Shown: one piece after another, positions 39,646-48,900 of the stretch | Layout of the letters: every line of letters begins with the position of its first letter | Numbering within the stretch: position 1 is the stretch's first letter | Assembly: GCA_020975725.1 (NCBI GenBank) | Contig: QXJR01000011.1 | Coordinates: forward strand, 62,001-126,000 | Length of the DNA stretch: 64,000 bases | Direction of reading: 5' to 3' | Source: Picocystis sp. L7 | Taxonomy: Eukaryota; Chlorophyta; Picocystophyceae; Picocystales; Picocystaceae | Position numbers and translations under genes: made by a program | Notes under the pieces: generated by a model | Databases searched by the model: none | Seen by the model: only the letters and a program-made list of their open reading frames with translations | What the model was told of the DNA's origin: nothing

Positions 39646-40866
39646 ATGGCGTTCCATGCGTCTCTTCCCACCACCACGCGCCGAAAAAGTGCTGTGAGAT
39701 CGCACTTCGACGTGATGGTGTCCACAGCGGTCGTCGGAGTTTCACTGTGGGTGATGCAAGTCTGGCTCCAGGAATTGGACCCCGAGCAACGAAAGGCATG
39801 GAAAATGCACTACAGGCCATACGTGCCAGTCCTTCTTATGGTGTGGCTTTGGTCCTTGAATCTGTCGGTTTTCAACAGAATGGGTTTGGATTGGCGTCTA
39901 GCTTTCCAAGTCAAAAGCGACAACCTCTTGCCATCGGGTACTGTAGTCCGACGAGCAGCAGCATTCTTGACTGCTGTTGTGGCCTGCAGCGCAGCCGTGT
40001 ATGCATACTTCCTTGCTGGTGGATGGAATTGGCTGGCAGGATACCAACCTTTGTTCCTTCTCGCATTCTTCCTTTCTTTGGTTGTTGTTCCATGCATAGC
40101 AGAGAAGCAAGGGAGCCCTTATTTCTTTGCACAGACCCTTCGTAAGTGCATCTTGCCTTTCCAGAGCGTGCGGTTCCCCGAATTTTTTCTGGCAGATATT
40201 TACACCTCCCTTGCCAAACCAATTTCTGATTTGGAGAGGTCCGTGTGTCATTTGGTATTTGACCCGGTCATGGAAAGAGAAGGGGCAAGCCTGTTTTGCG
40301 GGAATAAATCTTGGATGCTAGCCTGGTGGCTCGCTTTTCCGTATATGATACGCTTCATTCAATGCATTTGGACGTATGTGGACCACAAAGATCGAGGTCA
40401 ACTATTCAACGCAATGAAGTATTCAACAGCGTTCCCTGTGATATTTTTCTCCCAGCTCAAGTATCACCTGCCAGAGGAGAGCTGGATTCATTGGTGCCAC
40501 TTGGCGTGGTTTTCCTCAGCTATGGTCAACAGCATGTACTCTTTTTACTGGGATATAGAGCGCGACTGGGAGCTGGGTATTTTTTCTTCCCATGGGTCAA
40601 TCACACAGAGTAGACTGCAATTCGGCCCGAAAAAATTGTACTACACAGCAACACTGCTCAATGCACTACTACGCACAAGCTGGACATACAAACTTTCAAC
40701 GCACCTGAGGCACCATGAAACAACCAATTTTTCTATTGCACTCTTGGAAGTTTTACGTAGATTTCAGTGGAATTTTTTTCGGATAGAGACAGAGTTGAGG
40801 CGGGTCACAACCATTCAGACTAAGGACCATCAAATGACCGGGTTGAAGACCACACATAGTCCCTGA
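39646..40866 (+). CDS. EXS-domain membrane protein (ERD1-like, no SPX domain)
   Basis: 406 residues from the ATG at 39646. It has hydrophobic helices from about residue 25 on and the EXS (ERD1/XPR1/SYG1) domain in the second half. Typical segments are FPEFFLADIYTSLAKPISDLERSVCHL, WWLAFPYMIRFIQCIWTYVDHKDRGQLFNAMKYSTA, FYWDIERDWELG and a C-terminal LEVLRRFQWNFFRIETE. The SPX domain of phosphate exporters is absent and the length fits the ERD1-like class, which acts in the Golgi (retention or recycling of glycosyltransferases, phosphate export from the lumen in yeast). The substrate here is unknown. Confidence 0.85.
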   Translation: MAFHASLPTTTRRKSAVRSHFDVMVSTAVVGVSLWVMQVWLQELDPEQRKAWKMHYRPYVPVLLMVWLWSLNLSVFNRMGLDWRLAFQVKSDNLLPSGTVVRRAAAFLTAVVACSAAVYAYFLAGGWNWLAGYQPLFLLAFFLSLVVVPCIAEKQGSPYFFAQTLRKCILPFQSVRFPEFFLADIYTSLAKPISDLERSVCHLVFDPVMEREGASLFCGNKSWMLAWWLAFPYMIRFIQCIWTYVDHKDRGQLFNAMKYSTAFPVIFFSQLKYHLPEESWIHWCHLAWFSSAMVNSMYSFYWDIERDWELGIFSSHGSITQSRLQFGPKKLYYTATLLNALLRTSWTYKLSTHLRHHETTNFSIALLEVLRRFQWNFFRIETELRRVTTIQTKDHQMTGLKTTHSP

Positions 40867-41658
40867 TGAAGCATCGTTGCTTTTGTGCATTTGCCATGGT
40901 CCGAGGGACCAGTGCTCAGCTCGAAATGTGTCGGAGCTTAGGCACGTGAGCCCACCTGGACCATGGACAGGCGAGATGAAACCTTTGGCCGTGGGCGGAC
41001 TCTGCATGCATCTTCATGAATTCAGCTTTGGCAGGAACGATCACGTAGCTTGCATGGACAATATTAACCTTCATTTCTCGTCGGTATGTTCTGTGAATGG
41101 GCTATCCATTGTTTCACGAGGTTTACGACGACTCCAAGATCCTCGTTCCTGGCGTTTGCGGATGATTGGGCAAGCCAGGCCATGGACTTTTTCGCCGGCA
41201 TGGCATCTATGGGTTGACGTCTTTCTGTCGCCTTCGGTTTCGGCGGGACATGGAGCAGACAGATTGTTTGGCGTTGGATAGACTACATCCGATCAAGTTC
41301 TTCATTGAAGCAGGGTTTATGCACTGGCCAACACTTGGCCTACACGCTTGCTACCAGGAGAGTGGGGAGCTTCTTACTCGATCCAGAAATCGAGGTTCCT
41401 TTTCCCATCTCTTCCGTTCGGATGCCGATTGCTGTGTGCATGTCCAGGACCCTGGTCCTACAGTTCCCCTCGACCCTCCTTCCCATCCACCCCTCTCCCT
41501 CCACCGAGAAGAAACTCCCACCGGGGCTCCTCTCGGGATAACTGCGAACGTGTTAACCTCCATCGAGGCAAAGGTCCGGTTCGCCTTCGACCGACGATTT
41601 CGTCTGTCGCAATCGTCGGACTGGAGCTTGCTCGTGGCGCGTTTCTGCATCGATTGCG
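40867..41658. other. Spacer between the EXS and C2 genes
   Basis: 792 bp, same-strand neighbours. Open frames here have no recognisable domain. An upstream exon of the C2 gene could lie within it. Confidence 0.35.
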
Positions 41659-42679
41659 ATGGAGAAGGTGGGAGGAAACCAACTGGAAGGTTTGGAGGGA
41701 GGTTCCAAGGTCCTCCTGGTGCAAGGTGGGAGATCTGGGAGGAGACGAAACGCACGAGGAAGCGAACGGACGGCCGACGTGAAGAGGTGGTCCTTCGTGC
41801 TGACGCAAAGCGAACGCACGTTCCATCCGTTCCAAGTGGTGGACTGGATCGCGGAAGATTCCTTGAAGGCACTGAAGAGCGGATTCGCGCAAAGTGAGTG
41901 GTCGAACACGACACGTCGAAGAGACGGTGCCAACGAATGGAAGGGACTGACCGGACTTTGTTCAAGTTGAATTCAAGAGCAACGACAAGGCACTGCGGGT
42001 ACGTAATACTCAAACGTGAAAGGAAGCTGAATCGGAAGACACAGATGGAGGTGCCTGACAGGAGAACGAATGCTCGTATGCGACGTACGAAACAGGCTCG
42101 TACGAGCTCCTATCCCTCGGTGGGTGGTGCCATCGTTTGGAACGAGACCTTCGAATTCAAAGTAGTCACAGGGAAAGAAGAACTGCGTTTTCACGTCTGC
42201 AACAGCAAGAGCAAGGATCGATCGTACTACTCCAGGATAGCAGCTTGTGGACTCTACTTGAAGGACATCCTGAACGCCCGTCTGCCTCTGCGAAATCGAT
42301 TTCAAATGTTCTCTATCAAAAAGGGGCTGGAAGTTGGAAATTTGGGCCTTTATTTGAGCTGGAAGGAGGCGGAACCGTCCCTCAAGCGTGAAGGTGAGTG
42401 AAATGGTTTCTCTGGACTTGTGAGAAACAGAAATATCTCTGAACGGACCTGGCATGTTTTGTCGGTCTGCGAAGAAAGGTGGTTGCAATGGCTGACTGGT
42501 TTGGCTTGTTCGCAGCAGACGGTACCTTGGCTGGTGTGGTTGTGGAGAAGCCGAAGCAAAAGCCTTTCCATGCAAGATGGAGACTTCCACTTTACTCGTT
42601 GTTTGTAGCTACCAGCATAGCTGTGGTTGTATCCGCTTTGAAGAAGAAAGGGAAAAAGAAAAGAGGGAAGAAAAAATAG
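41659..42679 (+). CDS. C2-domain protein with C-terminal membrane anchor (four exons)
   Basis: Exons 41659-41893, 41967-41998, 42096-42393 and 42516-42679 join in phase to 242 residues. Spliced, the C2 core reads SGFAQIEFKSNDKALR, then YPSVGGAIVWNETFEFKV, then ELRFHVCNSKSKDR. VWNETFEF is the most conserved C2 segment. The Ca-binding aspartates of classical C2 loops are not obvious, so binding may be Ca-independent. The last exon ends in a hydrophobic helix (LYSLFVATSIAVVVSAL) and a strongly basic tail (KKKGKKKRGKKK), which fits a tail-anchored protein. The first 60 residues are less certain and may contain another intron. The exact acceptor of intron 2 has an in-frame alternative at about 42046. 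Confidence 0.6.
41894..41966 (+). other. Inferred intron 1 of the C2 gene (73 nt)
   Basis: Donor GTGAGT, CTGAC 16 nt before the acceptor TTCAAG. Phase 1. Confidence 0.65.
41999..42095 (+). other. Inferred intron 2 of the C2 gene (97 nt)
   Basis: Donor GTACGT, acceptor AAACAG, CTGAC inside. Phase 0. Reading through meets a stop, so an intron is needed. Confidence 0.55.
42394..42515 (+). other. Inferred intron 3 of the C2 gene (122 nt)
   Basis: Donor GTGAGT, CTGAC 20 nt before the pyrimidine-rich acceptor TTCGCAG. Phase 1. It joins the C2 domain to the membrane anchor. Confidence 0.65.
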
Positions 42680-44197
42680 CAACAAGTGATCTAGGTCATC
42701 AGAGTGTGCTTTTCTCATTGATATTCTGCATGAAATAAGGAAGGTGAGCACTGCCAAAATATCAGTGTCAGGCTACAGAAGCTTATTGATGACAACGAAG
42801 TATAATTGATTTCTTCATTGTCTAGCCATGCTTCCCGCTGAAGCTCTGCATGACCATTCTTTGAACCCTGCCTGGTCGTATCCACAAGCACATCCACACA
42901 TGCTTCTTGTAAAGTGCTTAACAAGTCGTTCACACTTTTCCCTCGTCAAACCAGGAGACAAGGGTGGCATCCAGGGTGTTTGCATTGTCTTATCCTACTC
43001 GCACGTGGCTGGCCATGAAACAACGGCATTTTGCAAGAAACCTTTGATCCTGTCTTTTATGGAGGCAGAGTATCCTAGCCTTTATTGACATGATTTCCCT
43101 CAAAAGAAGCATCCAACCTTCTCTCTTTGGCTAGGCCCAAGACCTGTGATATCAATTCCAAAACTCCAAACCAACTATTGAGATCATGGGGCATGTACTT
43201 ATAAGTCCACCCTGGTGTTAGGACTCCTGCAGTGCCAGTCTGTGCTTCCGGGACACAATCGCTCCGAGTCGGTATAAAGACGAATGTTCATGAGTCGAAT
43301 CCTCTTCTCTCTTCATGCAATGCTTATGCTTTGTTCTGCCTTTTGGGTTGGACGCTTACTAGAAACGATGTGTCCCCTTCATTGTGCCAATCAAGAAAGT
43401 TTTCCGCGACAACCTACCTTCACGAAATTTGCATGGAACAGTTCCCCCAGCTTCGCCCAAACGTGTGACACGGGTGCAAATTTTTAGTATTGCATGTGCC
43501 ACTTGGAATGTTGGAAAAGTCTCAAACGAGTGTTGCGGCTAGCTCTCACGAAATTCTTGAATTTGATTCCTGAATGTGAACCCCATGGCCTTGAGGGCAA
43601 CAAGATGCATGTTTCAAGCAAAAAACCCTTATTTGTTTCGGGAAACAAACGATGTGCCTTGAATTGCTTCTCAAAAAACTTTGACTTCCTCTAAATGACG
43701 GACGGGAATAAGTCAGTGCGGAATAAACTGACGTGTGGGTGTGAATGCTACGTTTTCCATCAGACGAAGGAAGGACGCCTGCTTTCGATCCGTACATACG
43801 AGTATAATTTACATTATGGGGTTGTCTTTCGTTTGCGCCGAGGGACGTCTTGGATGATGGCCCACTTTTCTTTATTCAAAACGCGGCTGTTCGGACCTTC
43901 CCTGTTCCTTCCATGCGTACCACATGTGTCCTCGTCACTGTTGATTCTCACTCCAAAGAGCAAAAATTGCGTGTTTTTGGCTCCCATCTACGTCTCCTCG
44001 CCCTCCAACCTCGTCCATGGTGGCCATCTCAACGTCTCCACATCTCCCATCGTCTCCTTGTCCCCTTCCCTCGGTACGAGGTCTCCTTCTCTCCTTCCTT
44101 TCAGACCCGATCGATCTCCCTTTCCCAAGGGACGGGCCGTCCCTTTGTGAAGGAAGGGTGTCGGGAACTGGACGTGTCGGAACGCCTTCCGACGACG
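42680..44197. other. Large gap between C2 gene and J-TPR-WD40 gene
   Basis: 1.5 kb, lower GC than its surroundings to the eye, with only short open frames. No supported gene or RNA. An untranslated RNA cannot be excluded. Confidence 0.4.
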
Positions 44198-45907
44198 ATG
44201 GCGCGCGCGTCGGCGGACCTTCTCACGGCCATGGAGGAGCTTCGAAGCGCCTCCACCGTCCCAGAAGCACGCCAAGCCTACCGCAACGCCGCCCAGCACT
44301 GCCATCCGGACAAAGGCGGAGACGCGGAGGCCTTCCGACGCCTCGCCGACGCACTGGCGGAGCGATTGGACGTGCTTCAAGGACGAAGCGAAGCCGCGTT
44401 CCGACCTCCAGAGGCCGTGAAGATCCGTCCCAAGCCGCACAGAAGCGAAGAGAAAGACGAGGTGGAAGGATGGATCGCGAAAGCCGAAGCGTCGTGGCGG
44501 GTTGGAAGACGGACCGACGCAATGGAGGAAGCCGACGAAGCCGCGAAACGGTGTGCCAGGAACGCAAAAGCACACCTCAGGTGTGCAGAGCTTAGAAACA
44601 GAATGGGACAAGTGGTGGAAGCTGCGAAACACGCGAAAAAAGCGCAGGAGATCGATCCCGACTGCGAGAGAGAGGCTCGCCAATGGATCCATAAGGCCGA
44701 GCCCGATGAAGGTCGACGTGGCACTGCAAACCAAGGATCCTGGAACGTTTGCGGTAGACACGAAGACACCATTATGCATTTAGAAGCGTCCCCGAAACAC
44801 ATTGGAACAGTGGAAGACGAGGAGAGAGACCCTTCTTCCACACGATGGGCATCTGCATCCCTGGATGGAACATTGAAGATATGGGAAGCACCATCCATGC
44901 GAATGGAGGCAATGCTGCAAGGACACACAGACAAAGTCACCATCCTGCATTGGAATCCTTTTGCACAGGATTGTCTGGCAAGCGGTTCACTTGATAAGAC
45001 TGCACGCCTGTGGGAAAAAAGCAGTGGAGCATGGAAGTGCAGCGCAGTTATGGAAGGTCATGACGGTAGGGTCACCGATCTCGCCTTTGTCAATGGTTCA
45101 ACAGGGAGGGACCCGTCAGGAATGCTGATCACTGCCTCTACCGACCGGACACTACGGTCATGGAACCTGTTGAGCGGATCTGCCGAGCGAATATTCAAGG
45201 GGCACTCTGCACTTGTGCCCAGCTTGGACGTGATGCTCCGAGGCAACCTCGTTGCGTCCGGTTCTGGAGACTGCACGGTGCGAATCTGGGACATGGATGG
45301 AAATACCCGACAAACGCTCAAAGGAATGGAAGATGCTGGGGTCAACCTCGTCCGCTTCAGCCCAGCTGGACCAGGTAGCTCGGGTGGAACTGTCCTTGTA
45401 ACCTGTCACGTGGACCCTCAGAGAGAAATAGGAAGCGTGCTTGTGTGGGACGTAGAAGGTGGATGTGGATGGGTGGATGGTAGGATGGTCGCTCCTTTGA
45501 AGGCCTTTCATGGTTTTGGGGGACGAATCAACGACATTGACATGGCGGAAAACGGGGAGGGCGAAGTCTTGCTTGCCATTGCAAGCTCGGATGGACAACT
45601 TCGCTGCATGGACATCCAGGAAGGTATATGCCTCTTTGACATGGTTGGGGAGCATGACATCAGCACACCCTACGGCGTGAACAGGTCCGTGTTCAAAGTC
45701 AGTTTCTCTGACGATGCCGCCCTCTTGGCCAGTGTCGGCATTGACAATGTGGTGCGCATTTGGCATGTGGAAGAAGGAAGATGTGTAAGGACCTGCATCG
45801 GGCACACTGCAGGGGTCCGAAGCCTGCTGTGGTTGCCCAAGTCCACAACACTCCTCTCTGCAGGAAACGACGGAACTATTCGCTGCTGGAATGTGGATAT
45901 TTCGTGA
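44198..45907 (+). CDS. J-domain / TPR / WD40 fusion protein
   Basis: 569 residues from the ATG at 44198. Residues 1-65 form a short J domain with the HPD motif in AAQHCHPDKGGDAEAFRRLADAL, able in principle to stimulate an Hsp70. Residues about 85-155 are two TPR-like helical hairpins (AEASWRVGRRTDAMEEADEA; AHLRCAELRNRMGQVVEAAKHA). Residues about 190-569 form a WD40 propeller of about seven to eight repeats (ASASLDGTLKIWE, ASGSLDKTARLWE, TASTDRTLRSWN, ASGSGDCTVRIWD, ASVGIDNVVRIWH, SAGNDGTIRCWN). All three parts are in one uninterrupted frame with similar codon use. I do not know a named family with this order. A cochaperone that brings Hsp70 to a WD40-bound client is inference. Confidence 0.8.
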   Translation: MARASADLLTAMEELRSASTVPEARQAYRNAAQHCHPDKGGDAEAFRRLADALAERLDVLQGRSEAAFRPPEAVKIRPKPHRSEEKDEVEGWIAKAEASWRVGRRTDAMEEADEAAKRCARNAKAHLRCAELRNRMGQVVEAAKHAKKAQEIDPDCEREARQWIHKAEPDEGRRGTANQGSWNVCGRHEDTIMHLEASPKHIGTVEDEERDPSSTRWASASLDGTLKIWEAPSMRMEAMLQGHTDKVTILHWNPFAQDCLASGSLDKTARLWEKSSGAWKCSAVMEGHDGRVTDLAFVNGSTGRDPSGMLITASTDRTLRSWNLLSGSAERIFKGHSALVPSLDVMLRGNLVASGSGDCTVRIWDMDGNTRQTLKGMEDAGVNLVRFSPAGPGSSGGTVLVTCHVDPQREIGSVLVWDVEGGCGWVDGRMVAPLKAFHGFGGRINDIDMAENGEGEVLLAIASSDGQLRCMDIQEGICLFDMVGEHDISTPYGVNRSVFKVSFSDDAALLASVGIDNVVRIWHVEEGRCVRTCIGHTAGVRSLLWLPKSTTLLSAGNDGTIRCWNVDIS

Positions 45908-45910
45908 ATG

Positions 45911-45916
45911 TTTATT
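45911..45916 (-). terminator. Poly(A) signal overlapping the DHX29-like stop codon
   Basis: AATAAA on the minus strand contains the TAA stop of the helicase. Its 3' end therefore lies inside the convergent J-TPR-WD40 gene, whose stop is 4 bp away. Confidence 0.55.
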
Positions 45917-48900
45917 TAAGGTCATGGTCACACAAGAGTTGTACGATGGTCGATACTACCTGCGCAGCTGTGTTGTCATTTGCTAGGTCAAAGGTTGGAT
46001 CCTCTATTTTGGCCTGTAATTGCTTGTCCAGGGCGTAACGCATCTGCCTCACCATGACCGCCACCTGGGCAGGTGCTTTCATGACGATTCGATCCAAAAC
46101 TTTTATTGTTCCACCCTTGTGATCAACTTCAAGGTTGCTGCTGCCCAGAAGCAGGATAGCCATTGCCGAGACAAGTGTGCAATCGCAGAGGTATACTTTT
46201 GAAGTTTTCATTTTTTCATGGAACACAAGAAAAGGATGTTTGTAGCTGCTATACTTTGTAGGGTGTAACAAGCTTGATGGATGAATAGCCACGTCTTGGA
46301 TTCCATCTGACCATTTCTTCAGCGATTTGTCCCAAGTGGCCACGTTCGGTTGCAGTGCACCGCACAGTACACCCTTTACGACGGCGGCGCACAAGTCATT
46401 TCGATTCCAAGGTGATGCAGAATCGTCGTACCATTTCGAGTGCTTGCTGTGGCTTTCCTTTGAAGGTGCACGGCCTTCGATGTAGCAAAATCCTACATCG
46501 AGCAAGAGCGATGCAAACTGCTCACGAAGTTCTTGGATCATGTGAAGTGCTTCTATGCTAAGGTAGTGCTCCTTTGCATACCTATATCCTGCTCGTGTAC
46601 CACCACTGTGCCTTGCAATTGACCATCCCTGGTATGCTACTACCATGGCAAGGTGATCACTCTCACTCCCTGCAGCAAAACTCTTTGATTTGGGTGCAAT
46701 GAATGTCATATGAACTCTCTCAGCAGCATCAGCAGCATCGGTGGGTATCGAAAATGGTGACTTGTAGGTCAAGCAAGCAGATATTGTCAGCGCGGCATTG
46801 AGAGTGCCCAGGGCCGAACCTATGATGAGCAGCTTCCCCACACGAGGGTCGACTGGAAGTCTTGCCAGATGCTGTCCAAGCGACGTTAGTTCTTCTGTTT
46901 CGTCCAGTGCTCCTACTTCATGCAGTGTGCGCACTGCCACCTCGATCGCTGCTTTTGGTGGGGGTTCAGGGCATTCAGACAAAAAGGAAGCTGCATTTCC
47001 CAGGTGCATCAGCTTGATTTGCAAGACTAAGTCCACGAGAGAGGCTCTTGCAATCTCCGGCAATGCATGTTCAGGGAGGGAGTCTACCCGTGCTCTTGTG
47101 AGCAGTGTGAAACACTGTCCCTCTCGGACCCTGCCTGCGCGCCCCTTGCGTTGTCTCAGGCTAGCACCAGGTGCCCAAACTTCAGTCAAGCAAGACATTC
47201 CCCTTTTGTTATCCATCCTCATCTCTCTCATCCTACCAGAATCCACCACAAAGACAACGTCATCAATGGTGACAGATGTCTCTGCAATATTTGTGCTTAG
47301 AACGACCTTTCTCCTTCCTTCTGGAGGTTTCCTGAAAACAAGGCGCTGCTCTTCTGCCGGGGTGGTGCTATGCAATGGAAGGATCAAATGCCTTCCTTTC
47401 GTGTCAGAGAATCTGTGTGATGCAGAAAGCCTCCCCTTCAGAGTTCGGATTTCAGCCAGGCCAGGAAGGAACACCAAAATCGCACCCTCACCCATATGCT
47501 CATCAATGTGCGCAAGCAGGTCCTCAATCAGCTCATAATCAACCTTTGACTCGTCCACAATAGCTAAAGATCTCTTGGTGGACTTGCTGAGCCCCTCGTA
47601 CGCAATTGGGTCGTACAAGGGATTTAAAATCTGTTTGGAAGTGTCTGCCTCTTCATCCCCCCAACCAGCGGAAACCATCTGCTGCTTGTTTTGAGAGTAG
47701 GCCTTTTTATGCGCGAATCGCCCGCGCCCCCGATAGGGCCGCAAGGCAGCCCAGCTATCACTGGGAAGTTGGTACTGGAGACTTTCATATATGTCCTCCA
47801 GGTGAAATTGCTTCACTGGAAAGGTCCTGCCCTGTGCTTCCAGGACAGGGCAATTCCCTAGATACTCGGAAAAAAGGGAGGGGTCGATGGTGGCACTCAT
47901 GAGAACCAATTTAAGCGGAAGTTGGTGCTGGGCCTTGCGGCGAGCACTCTGGAGCTTTCGCAGCAAGGCCAGAAGGAAGTCTCCTTGCATCGTGCGCTCA
48001 TGTATCTCATCCAGTACCACGTGAGACACACCATGCAGTCCAGGATCCGCTGACAAACGCCGCAGGAGGATCCCGGTGGTGCAGTACAAAATTTTCGTGT
48101 CTGGCGTCGCCGCATGTTCAAGACGAACAGCATAACCGATCCTGCACTTTCTCTTCCCGGGTGCAGGTCCTTCCCGTTCATCCGCAACGCGTTCAGCAAG
48201 AGAGGTTGCCGCAACTCGCCTAGGTTGGGTGCAAATGAGATTGCACCACCCTCCTCCACCTGCATCTGCTGCAGCATCAAAGATATACTGAGGAACCTGT
48301 GTCGTTTTCCCACAACCTGTATCGCCACAAACAATCACAGAATCATGCTCCTTTAGAATCTGCAAGAGATCGTCCTTAATTTTGGCAACTGGCAGCTGGC
48401 CACGAAACTTTTGCATCCTTGAACCGGCAGTTCGTCTCGACCACCGGTCGAACTCTTCCTTCAGCACTTTGTTCTCCTGCCTCATTTTGCACAGCTCTTC
48501 CTCCTCAAACGGTCGGATTACTTCCTCAACACCCTGCCTTGAAACATCCTCAATCTCGCCAGCGGCACGTCCACCCAATTGCTTTTGTGGTAGCAATTCT
48601 TCCAGCGATCTGTCAGAAAGTACTTGGCTGACCAGTGCATCCTTTAGATCATTGTACGCCTCCTGATCCTTCTCGTCACTCTGGTCATTCACTTTCGCAT
48701 TGGCTAGTTTGTCGTTAACAAGGTGCACCCACAATTCTGCAAAGGTGGGAGGCAGCACTTGATGAATCGGACGTTCACTGCAAAGGGCAAACAAGGCACG
48801 GGTGGCCGCTGCATTTTGCGCATCTTGTATGGTATCATACGTGGCCGCATCCTCTTCCTCCCCAAAGGTGATCGGGCCCCCGTCCCTTCTCCGTGCCCTC

